This document shows positions 21,448 to 28,091 of a DNA stretch of 42,371 nucleotides, piece by piece. The notes under the pieces were generated by a model. That model saw only the letters and a list, made by a program, of their open reading frames with translations. It was not told where the DNA came from and ran no database searches. A program made the translations under genes and the position numbers. How positions within the stretch are numbered: position 1 is the first letter of the stretch; each line of letters starts with the position of its first letter. Source of the stretch: Candidatus Nomurabacteria bacterium (GTDB taxonomy: Bacteria > Patescibacteriota > Minisyncoccia > Phycocordibacterales > UBA9973); contig JACPLQ010000012.1 in assembly GCA_016186435.1 (NCBI GenBank), positions 1 to 42,371 of the forward strand, given 5' to 3'.

Positions 21448-22374
21448 GTGCAAAAAGATGCTAAAGATGTAGAAAAAAAAATAGAAGAATTAGAAGCGCA
21501 AATGCAAAGCGTGGATTTTTGGAACGATAAAAACAAAGCGCAGGAAACTTTGCGCGAACTAGCGAAGCTGAAAGAAAAAAAAGAAGGCGCAGGCAAGTAT
21601 GATAAAGGCAATGCGATAGTTACGATTATTTCCGGCGCCGGCGGAGACGACGCTGAAGATTTTTCGCGGATGCTTTTTCAGATGTATTTGAAATATGCGG
21701 ACAAGCGGGGCTGGGGAATAAATTTCATTCATGAAAATAAAAACGAGCATGGGGGATACAGAAATATTTCGGTGGAGATATACACGAACCCCAGTAGCAG
21801 AGCAAAGCTCGCTACGGGGCAAGGTCCCTACGGGACCTTGAAAAACGAAGCTGGGGTGCATCGCTTGGTGCGCATCTCGCCCTTTAACGCAAAAAAACTT
21901 CGACACACTTCTTTTTCTCTGGTAGAAGTATTGCCGAAGTTTTCTAAACTTGAAGAAAAAGATATTATTATCCCTCCTGCTGATTTGAAAATAGAATTTG
22001 CGCGCTCAAGCGGACCCGGAGGCCAAAACGTGAATAAGCGGGAGACATCAGTACGCATTGTCCACCTGCCCACAAATATTTCTGTGCATGTTTCCACCGA
22101 ACGCTCGCAGGAGCAGAACAGGGAACTTGCTATGAATATCCTGCGGGCCAAAATTTTCAAAAAAGCCGAAGAAGAAAAAAGGGGGATAGAAGAAAGTATG
22201 CAATTTACCAAAAACACAGAGATAGAGTGGGGAAATCAGATCCGTTCCTACGTGCTACATCCTTACAAGATGGTCAAAGATCACAGAACAAATGCTGAAA
22301 CCTCAAATGTTGATGCAGTTTTGGACGGAGATATTGAGCTTTTCATTGATCCCGAACGAAGCCGCCCTCGCTAG
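21448..22374 (+). CDS. prfB: Peptide chain release factor 2
   Basis: The 308-residue class I release factor has the GGQ peptidyl-hydrolase motif (SSGPGGQNVNK, about residues 189-199) and the RF2-type stop-codon recognition tripeptide SPF in VRISPFNAKKLRHTSF (about 143-158), so it should read UAA and UGA. It starts at GTG (21448). It is shorter than E. coli RF2 (365) because the N-terminal helical domain is reduced, and there is no programmed +1 frameshift within the visible ORF. About 11 extra residues, NPSSRAKLATGQ (about 117-128), sit just before the conserved GPYGTLKNEAGVHRL; they are encoded by a hairpin repeat also seen at 36193. The stop codon lies in a second repeat. Confidence 0.93.
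   Translation: MQKDAKDVEKKIEELEAQMQSVDFWNDKNKAQETLRELAKLKEKKEGAGKYDKGNAIVTIISGAGGDDAEDFSRMLFQMYLKYADKRGWGINFIHENKNEHGGYRNISVEIYTNPSSRAKLATGQGPYGTLKNEAGVHRLVRISPFNAKKLRHTSFSLVEVLPKFSKLEEKDIIIPPADLKIEFARSSGPGGQNVNKRETSVRIVHLPTNISVHVSTERSQEQNRELAMNILRAKIFKKAEEEKRGIEESMQFTKNTEIEWGNQIRSYVLHPYKMVKDHRTNAETSNVDAVLDGDIELFIDPERSRPR
21794..21823. repeat. GTAGCAGAGC hairpin repeat inserted in prfB
   Basis: GTAGC-A-GAGC pairs with GCTC-GCTAC and is followed by GGGGCAAG. The same 30-nt unit with four substitutions is at 36193-36222 at the end of the gene at 35553. Directly after it in prfB comes another palindrome, AGGTCCCTACGGGACCT. Confidence 0.8.
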
Positions 22375-22440
22375 TAGGCGAGTGCTACGGTCACCTTGGG
22401 ACGACCTGCTTCGCACTAGCTAGGACAGTCCTTGCTAGTG
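22375..22440. repeat. Palindromic repeat between prfB and mazE (GGACAGTCC family)
   Basis: CACTAGCTAGGAC-A-GTCCTTGCTAGTG (22410-22438, read as two arms of 13) forms a strong hairpin with one mismatch pair. The core AGGACAGTCCTAGCTAG recurs at 31148-31164. It probably terminates prfB transcription; the prfB stop codon is at its edge. Confidence 0.75.
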
Positions 22441-22443
22441 TGC

Positions 22444-22471
22444 TTGACAATGTATATACATTGTATATACT
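22444..22471 (+). promoter_or_regulatory. mazE promoter with overlapping operator, leaderless
   Basis: A perfect -35 TTGACA (22444-22449) and -10 TATACT (22466-22471) are 16 nt apart. The spacer holds the palindrome TGTATATACA followed by a repeat GTATATAC, a likely site for autorepression by the AbrB-type antitoxin. The expected start of transcription is at the ATG at 22475 or 22478, so the mRNA is leaderless. Confidence 0.75.
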
Positions 22472-22474
22472 TAA

Positions 22475-22720
22475 ATGATGACTACAAAAATTCAAAAGTG
22501 GGGAAATAGCTTAGCGGTACGGATACCGAAAGTATTTACCCAAAATCTTAATTGGAAAGAGGGGACTAGTATTCATTTTGAACAAATTGGGAATGCTCTT
22601 GTTATTAGCTCTAGTCATTCCAAGTACACTTTAGAAAAACTAATAAAAGGCATTACAAAAAGAAATAGGCATAAATCATTGTGGCCTAATGATAAACCTA
22701 GAGGCAAAGAAATATGGTAA
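22475..22720 (+). CDS. mazE: MazE-like antitoxin (SpoVT/AbrB swapped-hairpin domain), orphan
   Basis: The 81-residue protein begins MTTKIQKWGNSLAVRIPKVF, the unmistakable MazE/AbrB DNA-binding N-terminus, followed by a loop and LEKLIKGITKRNRHKSLWPN, where antitoxins bind their toxin. Antitoxins of this type repress their own promoter and neutralise an mRNA-cutting MazF. The stop overlaps the ATG of a mazF remnant (ATGGTAA), but that frame is dead after eight codons. Because of the leaderless promoter, the second ATG (22478) is the more likely true start. Confidence 0.9.
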   Translation: MMTTKIQKWGNSLAVRIPKVFTQNLNWKEGTSIHFEQIGNALVISSSHSKYTLEKLIKGITKRNRHKSLWPNDKPRGKEIW

Positions 22721-22740
22721 AAAGCAGTAGTTTTGTTTGA
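22714..22740 (+). pseudogene. mazF remnant, 8 codons
   Basis: ATG overlapping the mazE stop opens MVKSSSFV and then TGA. This resembles the normal N-terminus of MazF (MVKKS-x-x-V) and has the usual 4-nt overlap, but nothing toxin-like follows. The toxin appears to have been deleted and replaced by the GIY-YIG fragment. Confidence 0.5.
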
Positions 22741-22788
22741 ATGAAAAATTATGTTAAAATAGGAAGGTGCTCCCGAACAGAACTTATC

Positions 22789-22944
22789 ATGTTTTATACT
22801 TACGTATTAAAAAGTAAGAAAAGCGGTAAGTTTTACACGGGTTACACAACGGCTGAAGTGCTTCCTGTTCTGTACGGGATAATCCCGTACGAAATCGCGG
22901 ACGCATATAATACACATGACTTTATCAATAAATTTTATGAATAA
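22789..22944 (+). pseudogene. Broken GIY-YIG gene
   Basis: The first 20 residues, MFYTYVLKSKKSGKFYTGYT, are a good GIY-YIG N-terminus, close to the intact protein at 13396. After YTGYT the frame enters a palindromic element (from about 22851) and has no further similarity, ending at 22944. The active-site Arg and Glu are lost, so this is a disrupted gene. Confidence 0.7.
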
Positions 22945-22996
22945 TAATGAAAGTAGATGCGCCACTTCAGTGTCCGCGTTTATTTCGTAACGGGAT
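22851..22996. repeat. Inverted-repeat element that disrupts the GIY-YIG gene and abuts ftsE
   Basis: It has nested pairs: CTGAAGTG (22853-22860) with CACTTCAG (22963-22970), GTACGGGAT (22872-22880) with ATCCCGTAC (22882-22890), and a longer imperfect pair in which ATCCCGTACGAAATCGCGGAC (22882-22902) mirrors the stretch ending CGTAACGGGAT at 22996. A TATAAT box (22906-22911) lies between the arms. The right end overlaps the ftsE start codon. Confidence 0.7.
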
Positions 22997-23663
22997 GATT
23001 TATTTTAACAATGTTTCAAAAGTTTATAGGGATGCTGCGGCGCTTCTGGATGTCACATTTACCGTAGAAGCGGGGGAGTTTGTATCTGTAGTGGGGCATT
23101 CCGGCGCCGGCAAGACCACTCTCACAAAAATGATTCTAGCGGACGAAAATCCTACGAACGGCACAGTTTTTTTTGAGTCTATCAATGTGCACAAGCTAAA
23201 AAGCAAGGACCTGACTGACCTTCGCCGACGTATAGGCATGGTTTTTCAGGATTTTAGGCTTCTGCCAAACAAGACTGCGTACGAAAATATAGCCTTTGCC
23301 ATGGAAGCTGTAGGCAAGACCGATGAAGAAATCAGAAGCGATGTTCCGCATGTGCTAGAGCTCGTGGATTTAGGCCACAGACATTCTCATTTTCCAAGCC
23401 AGCTATCCGGAGGCGAGAAACAGCGCTTAGCCATAGCCAGAGCCATTATAAACCAGCCGGAACTTATCATTGCCGACGAGCCCACCGGAAACTTGGATCC
23501 GGTAAACACTCACGAAATAGTCCAGATATTGAAAAAAATAAACGACTTGGGCACAACCATTATTTTAACCACGCACAATAGAGGGGTGATAGACTCTGTA
23601 GGCAAGAGAGTCATAACTATGGAGAATGGAAAGATAATAAGAGACACGAAGCATGAAAAATAG
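22995..23663 (+). CDS. ftsE: Cell division ATP-binding protein FtsE
   Basis: The 222-residue ABC ATPase partners with FtsX to control septal peptidoglycan hydrolases. It shows Walker [11 protein letters not shown] (about residues 34-43), Q-loop VFQDFRLL (about 87-94), signature [15 protein letters not shown] (about 139-153), Walker [13 protein letters not shown] (about 159-170) and the switch His in TTHNRG. The ATG at 22995 gives the normal N-terminus [11 protein letters not shown]; upstream codons belong to the repeat element. ftsX follows after 17 nt. Confidence 0.93.
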   Translation: MIYFNNVSKVYRDAAALLDVTFTVEAGEFVSVVGHSGAGKTTLTKMILADENPTNGTVFFESINVHKLKSKDLTDLRRRIGMVFQDFRLLPNKTAYENIAFAMEAVGKTDEEIRSDVPHVLELVDLGHRHSHFPSQLSGGEKQRLAIARAIINQPELIIADEPTGNLDPVNTHEIVQILKKINDLGTTIILTTHNRGVIDSVGKRVITMENGKIIRDTKHEK

Positions 23664-23680
23664 TATATAATAAAATTATT

Positions 23681-24604
23681 ATGACATTGACCGTGCTGAA
23701 AAGAATTATAAGATCCGGACTGCTTTCTTTTAAAAGGAGCGGGCTCGTGTCTTGGGCGGCAGTTCTCGTGGTTACTATCACTCTTTCGGTCATTACTCTA
23801 ATTATTTTTCTGCAGGCAATCCTGAATTTTTCTTTGAGCCAGATTAAGGACAAAGTGGACGTAACTATTTATTTTACTGTCGGCGCTCCTGAAGAAAAAA
23901 TAGAAGCGCTCCAGTCTTCTCTTGAAAAATTGCCGGAAGTCGCAAGCGTATCTTATACCAGCGCAGATGAAGCCTTAGCGCTTTTCCGCGAAAGGCATAA
24001 AAGCGATTATCCTACTATTCAGGCGCTGGATGAAATAGGAGAAAATCCTCTCGGCGCATACCTGAACATAAAAGCCAAAGAAGTTTCTCAGTATGAAAGC
24101 ATCGCCAATTTCCTGAAGTCCGACAACGCGCTTGTACTCGGCTCGGCTTCTATCATTGATAAAGTAAATTATTATCAGAACAAGCTGGTAATAGACAGAT
24201 TAAATACAATAATATCCGGCGCGCAAAAACTCGGCTTTCTTATTACTCTCATATTGGTGATTATTTCTATTATTATCACTTTCAATACGATCAGGCTTAC
24301 TATTTTTATTTCCAAAGAAGAAATTTCGGTCATGCGCTTGGTCGGCGCGTCCAAGGCTCAGGTGCGCGGACCATTTATGATAGAAGGCGTCATCTACGGA
24401 ATCATCGCCACCCTCATCACTGTGTTTCTCTTCTGGCCCGCTGCGGCATGGGTAGGAAGCAATATGACCAACTTCCTCGGCATAGATATGTACAGCTACT
24501 ATCTGTCAAACTTTTTCCAAATTTTTGCAATACTTTTATTATCAGGTATAATTTTGGGGATAATTTCCAGCATTTTGGCGGCTAGAAGATATTTGAATAA
24601 ATAG
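23681..24604 (+). CDS. ftsX: Cell division permease FtsX
   Basis: The 307-residue protein has the FtsX layout: one N-terminal helix (about residues 24-46), an extracytoplasmic domain (about 50-175, with EKLPEVASVSYTSADEAL typical of the family), and three C-terminal helices (about 185-210, 230-255, 278-303) including EEISVMRLVGASKAQVRGPF, the conserved coupling segment. It works with FtsE. A TATAAT at 23666-23671 in the ftsE-ftsX spacer may give extra transcription. Confidence 0.93.
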   Translation: MTLTVLKRIIRSGLLSFKRSGLVSWAAVLVVTITLSVITLIIFLQAILNFSLSQIKDKVDVTIYFTVGAPEEKIEALQSSLEKLPEVASVSYTSADEALALFRERHKSDYPTIQALDEIGENPLGAYLNIKAKEVSQYESIANFLKSDNALVLGSASIIDKVNYYQNKLVIDRLNTIISGAQKLGFLITLILVIISIIITFNTIRLTIFISKEEISVMRLVGASKAQVRGPFMIEGVIYGIIATLITVFLFWPAAAWVGSNMTNFLGIDMYSYYLSNFFQIFAILLLSGIILGIISSILAARRYLNK

Positions 24605-24622
24605 AAAATAAAAATAAAAAAT

Positions 24623-26305
24623 ATGGCAATAAAAAAAGAAACACCTGCCCGCAATGCTACGCATAGCGTTGCAGGCGGGAAATATATTTTCGTAGTGGGC
24701 GGCGTTATGTCATCGGTAGGAAAAGGCATCGCCGCCTCTTCTATTGGCAAGATTCTGCAGTCTCGCGGATACAAAGTCACCAACTTGAAAGCCGACATGT
24801 ATGTAAATCTTGATGCCGGCACCATTCGCCCCGCCGAGCACGGGGAAGTTTTTGTGGGGGAAGACGGCATTGAAGCGGATCAGGATCTTGGAAATTACGA
24901 GCGCTTTACCGGACAGACAAGCACTCGGGATAACTATATCACTACCGGCCAGATATATGCTGAAGTTATCAGGCGAGAGCGCAATCTGGAGTACGGCGGA
25001 GAAGATGTTGAAGTTTATCCGGACATACCAAAAGAAATTATCAGGCGCATAGAAGCCTGTCAGAAAAAAAATAATTCCGAAATTATGATTACTGAATACG
25101 GCGGTACGGTAGGAGAATATCAGCTTCTGCCTTTTTTGGAAGCAGCGCGAATGATGAAATCAAAAAATCCGGCAGATGTTTTTATTGTTCTTATAAGCTA
25201 CCTGCCGACACCCTCGCTTCTAGGGGAGCAAAAGTCCAAGCCTACCCAGCATGCGATCACAGACCTGTATTCAGTCGGTCTTAATCCGGATTTTGTTATC
25301 TGCCGGGCAGACGAGCCCGCAACTGCTGATATAAAGCGAACCATTTCCAATGTCTGCAGTCTGCCGATAGAAAGAATAATTTCCGCTCCGGATGTTTATT
25401 CTATTTATGATGTACCGGTTAACTTTGAAAAAGAAAACCTCGGATCTACGCTTTTAGAAGCCATGGGCCTGCAGACAAAAGAAAAAGATCTTTCAGACTG
25501 GACTGCATTTGCCGAAAAAATAAAGAAAATAAATAAGACAGTAAAGATCGGCATAGTCGGCAAATATTTTAATTTTAAATCCTGCAAAGACACTTATATT
25601 TCGGTCATAGAATCCATAAATCATGCGGCTTGGGGACTTAATTATAAACCCGAGATTGCCTGGCTGGATTCAGAGAAGTATGAAAATAATAAAAAATTAT
25701 TAAGCGAACTTGATAATCTGGACGGCATTATAGTGCCGGGAGGGTTCGGCAAGCGCGGAACGGAGGGAATGATCTTGGCGGCGGACTACGCGCGCAGAAA
25801 TAAAATTCCGTATTTTGGATTATGCCTCGGCATGCAGATCATGACGATTTCTTATGCTCGAAATGTTTTAGGACTAAAAGACGCGAACTCTACGGAAATG
25901 AATCCTGATACTAAATATCCGGTTATCTCCACTATGCAGGATCAGATTGAAAAAATAAAAAGTAAAAATTATGGCGCTAGTATGCGCTTGGGGACTTACC
26001 CCTGCGCATTGAAAGCAGGCACGGTAGCTCGGGGAGCCTACGGGCAAAACAGTATAGACGAGAGGCATCGTCATAGATACGAAGTAAATAATGCTTATGT
26101 GAAGCCTTTGGAAGAGGCAGGGCTTGTTTTTTCCGGAACTTCTCCGGACGGAAATCTTATGGAGATAGCTGAATTGCCTAAAAAAGAGCATCCATTTTTT
26201 CTGGGTACGCAATTTCATCCGGAATTTTTGGGAAGACCTTTGTCTCCGCATCCGCTTTTTACAGCTTTTGTAAAAGCCTGCCTGACGGCAGGCAGGCCTG
26301 CATAG
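24623..26305 (+). CDS. pyrG: CTP synthase
   Basis: The 560-residue enzyme aminates UTP to CTP using glutamine. The N-terminal synthase domain has KYIFVVGGVMSSVGKG (about residues 20-35), the catalytic LDAGTIRPAEHGEVFV region and TGQTSTRDNY-type regulatory segments; the C-terminal glutaminase has the nucleophile elbow YFGLCLGMQ (about 398) and FHPEFLGRP (about 532). The protein has 19 residues before KYIFV where most CTP synthases have 1-3; this extra N-terminus (PARNATHSVAGG) is encoded by a palindromic repeat. The C-terminal ACLTAGRPA is likewise encoded by a CCTGCC/GGCAGG palindrome. Confidence 0.95.
   Translation: MAIKKETPARNATHSVAGGKYIFVVGGVMSSVGKGIAASSIGKILQSRGYKVTNLKADMYVNLDAGTIRPAEHGEVFVGEDGIEADQDLGNYERFTGQTSTRDNYITTGQIYAEVIRRERNLEYGGEDVEVYPDIPKEIIRRIEACQKKNNSEIMITEYGGTVGEYQLLPFLEAARMMKSKNPADVFIVLISYLPTPSLLGEQKSKPTQHAITDLYSVGLNPDFVICRADEPATADIKRTISNVCSLPIERIISAPDVYSIYDVPVNFEKENLGSTLLEAMGLQTKEKDLSDWTAFAEKIKKINKTVKIGIVGKYFNFKSCKDTYISVIESINHAAWGLNYKPEIAWLDSEKYENNKKLLSELDNLDGIIVPGGFGKRGTEGMILAADYARRNKIPYFGLCLGMQIMTISYARNVLGLKDANSTEMNPDTKYPVISTMQDQIEKIKSKNYGASMRLGTYPCALKAGTVARGAYGQNSIDERHRHRYEVNNAYVKPLEEAGLVFSGTSPDGNLMEIAELPKKEHPFFLGTQFHPEFLGRPLSPHPLFTAFVKACLTAGRPA
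24644..24680. repeat. CCTGCCCG...CGGGA palindrome coding PARNATHSVAGG in pyrG
   Basis: CAATGCTA pairs with TAGCGTTG around CGCA, and CCTG pairs with CAGG outside it. The same 37-nt element with four substitutions is at 31862-31898 and is read in the same frame as PARNAAHNAAGG. Confidence 0.88.
26276..26297. repeat. GCCTGCCTGACGGCAGGCAGGC palindrome forming the 3' end of pyrG
   Basis: A 22-nt near-perfect palindrome (arms of 10, two-base centre) supplies the codons for the last residues of CTP synthase. A related hairpin CCCGCC-GT-GGCGGG (26318-26331) follows, then another at 26334-26361. Confidence 0.8.
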
Positions 26306-26333
26306 CAAAAAACCCTGCCCGCCGTGGCGGGAA

Positions 26334-26361
26334 ACATTAAAATTTTAGACAATTTTAATGT
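26334..26361. terminator. Perfect AT-rich hairpin between pyrG and the response regulator
   Basis: ACATTAAAATT (26334-26344) pairs with AATTTTAATGT (26351-26361). It may end pyrG transcription or bind a regulator; it lies 8 nt before the -10 box (TATAGT, 26369-26374) of the next gene, so an operator role is also possible. Confidence 0.5.
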
Positions 26362-26382
26362 TTGGTGGTATAGTAGCCCAAT

Positions 26383-27051
26383 ATGGCTATTTTAGTTGTT
26401 GAAGATGAAAGAAAATTAGTGGATATTTTAAAAAGAGCGCTCAAGGGGGAGCGTTATTCTGTGGACGTCGCTTATGATGGAGAAGAAGGCCTGGAAAAAG
26501 CTATGAAGAATAATTATGCTCTCATAATTCTGGACATAATGCTTCCAAAAAAAGACGGCTTTACGGTCTGCAAGGAATTGAGGCAGCGTCAGATCCATAC
26601 GCCGATAATTATGCTTACCGCGAGGGGAAGCGTAGAAGACAGGGTGGTCGGCCTAGACGTCGGCGCAGATGACTACCTCATAAAGCCTTTTGGATTAAAC
26701 GAATTATTCGCCCGAGTTCGGGCAGTTTTGCGCCGACCGAAAACCACAGAATCCAATGTTACTAAAGTCGCCGATTTAATAATAGACAGAAAGAAACACG
26801 AAGTCACTCGCGCTGGAAAAGTCATTCCGCTTACACCGAAGGAATACAAACTTTTAGACACGCTCATTTCAAATCCCGGAGAAGCCATAAACAGGAGACA
26901 GCTTATTGACCATGCCTGGGGACCGACATTCAAAGAAACAAATAACGAACTCAACGTCCATATAAGGTATCTTCGTTCAAAAATAGACAGCGGAAAAAAT
27001 AAACCCCTCATCCATACTGTCCGCGGAGTGGGTTTTGTTTTGAAAGAATAA
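26383..27051 (+). CDS. OmpR/PhoB-family response regulator
   Basis: The 222-residue DNA-binding regulator has a receiver domain with the phospho-acceptor Asp in LIILDIMLPKKDG (about residue 51), the conserved Thr (MLTARG) and Lys (DYLIKPF), and a winged-helix output domain with TPKEYKLLDTLISNPGEAI (about 148-166) and LRSKIDSGKNKPLIHTVRGV (about 195-214). Its start codon follows a TGG-TATAGT box by 8 nt, so the mRNA looks leaderless. The probable partner kinase at 28654 is separated from it by a GC-rich kinase gene, a ribozyme and a Nudix gene. Confidence 0.92.
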   Translation: MAILVVEDERKLVDILKRALKGERYSVDVAYDGEEGLEKAMKNNYALIILDIMLPKKDGFTVCKELRQRQIHTPIIMLTARGSVEDRVVGLDVGADDYLIKPFGLNELFARVRAVLRRPKTTESNVTKVADLIIDRKKHEVTRAGKVIPLTPKEYKLLDTLISNPGEAINRRQLIDHAWGPTFKETNNELNVHIRYLRSKIDSGKNKPLIHTVRGVGFVLKE

Positions 27052-27227
27052 AATTTAACTTATTTTTAATATTTTGATACACTCTAGGCGTTTGCTTGTA
27101 GTTAATAAATAGGTATTGCTAAAAGTCTTTTTGAGTTGTACTGTAATAGAAGGCAGTAGAAGAGTTGTACATTAATAACGGCATATCCCATCTGGGATTG
27201 GGCCTTACGTCCCTAAAGGAGGGGAAA

Positions 27228-28019
27228 ATGATCAATTCAACACAACTTCCTTTCATCAACCTCTTGGGGGCAAAGGGGGCGGGAAAGGATACGATTCACG
27301 AAGCAATAATTCGGCTCTTCTTGCCTCGTCATTTGCGCCATCTCAGTAAGGAGGAACTAATAGAAAGATATCATCATCACCCGCCTCGGATGAAGCTGGT
27401 AAAGCGCGCAACAGAGCGGAAGAGACGCCGTGGAGAGGAAGGAAACTGGAAGTCTCCAGGAAGCTGGGTGCTTCAATTTTTTGAGTCCGAAGAATTCGAG
27501 CGTCGCCTGACCAATGGTCGCTATGGACCCGATGTAATCTTTGACGATCGGGGAGAGGAGCCGATTTTCTCTAATAAGTCAGGCATATACGGAGACTATG
27601 CGCCTGACATACTACCCCTGTCTCTCAGGTGGGTTTCCGACAACGGGGTTCCAGCCCGGTCGGGGGTCTTGCATCCTCGACATTATCCAGAGCCCGACGA
27701 AGACACGCTGTTTTATCTGGGAATTCTCGCGGACTCGACGCAGTTGGTAACACTATTGATGATGGAATACTTCCCGAACATGAAGAGTTTCTTTTTGAGC
27801 GTCGAGGAGGAGGAGATAAAACAGCGGTTATGCGTCCGCAATAAGGCTCTCGGTCTGACGGTCAAGGATCATTTGGAAATCAACAAGAGGTATCTTGCCT
27901 CTCATCCCGAGGATGGATGCATCGTTGTTTCAAACGATGGTGGCATCACACCCGAGCAATGCGCCATCAAAATCGCGAAAATCGCAGGGCTTCCCCTGCC
28001 GGCCAGGGTCCTCCGTTAA
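27228..28019 (+). CDS. P-loop nucleotide/nucleoside-phosphate kinase-like protein, GC-rich
   Basis: The 263-residue protein starts with FINLLGAKGAGKDT, a Walker A loop near residue 11 of the kind found in nucleoside monophosphate and phage dNMP kinases (GxxGxGKDT). A basic helix follows (KLVKRATERKRRRGEE, about 58-73), and later YFPNMKSFFLSVEEEEIKQRL could hold the lid arginines. The substrate is not known. It differs from its surroundings: high GC content, codon use to match, and a textbook Shine-Dalgarno AAAGGAGGGG before the ATG (27228), whereas neighbours are leaderless. This points to recent acquisition. I could not place it in a named family. Confidence 0.6.
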   Translation: MINSTQLPFINLLGAKGAGKDTIHEAIIRLFLPRHLRHLSKEELIERYHHHPPRMKLVKRATERKRRRGEEGNWKSPGSWVLQFFESEEFERRLTNGRYGPDVIFDDRGEEPIFSNKSGIYGDYAPDILPLSLRWVSDNGVPARSGVLHPRHYPEPDEDTLFYLGILADSTQLVTLLMMEYFPNMKSFFLSVEEEEIKQRLCVRNKALGLTVKDHLEINKRYLASHPEDGCIVVSNDGGITPEQCAIKIAKIAGLPLPARVLR

Positions 28020-28027
28020 TGGACCAG

Positions 28028-28076
28028 TAGTTCGGGGATGTGTGTCCTCGCTGATGAGCTCAAAAGAGCGAAACTA
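28028..28076 (+). ncRNA. Hammerhead ribozyme, type III topology
   Basis: All core elements are in place. CTGATGA (28051-28057) and GAA (28070-28072) flank stem II, GCTC-AAAA-GAGC (28058-28069). Stem I is CGGGGA-TGTGTG-TCCTCG (28033-28050), six pairs including one G-U, directly before CTGATGA. Stem III is TAGT (28028-28031) with ACTA (28073-28076). The cleavage triplet is GUU with H17 at 28032, so self-cleavage is predicted between 28032 and 28033. It starts 9 nt after the stop of the kinase gene and ends 15 nt before the Nudix start, so cutting would separate the two cistrons. Stem III is short (4 pairs). Confidence 0.8.
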
Positions 28077-28091
28077 AAAACAAAACAAATT

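Noticed and set aside
21448-21560. Programmed +1 frameshift in prfB
   Set aside because: The ORF is continuous from its GTG start through the GGQ domain; no in-frame TGA with a Shine-Dalgarno-like slip site is seen.
28038-28091. Longer N-terminus of the Nudix protein
   Set aside because: Those codons are the hammerhead ribozyme; the ATG at 28092 gives the usual Nudix N-terminus.
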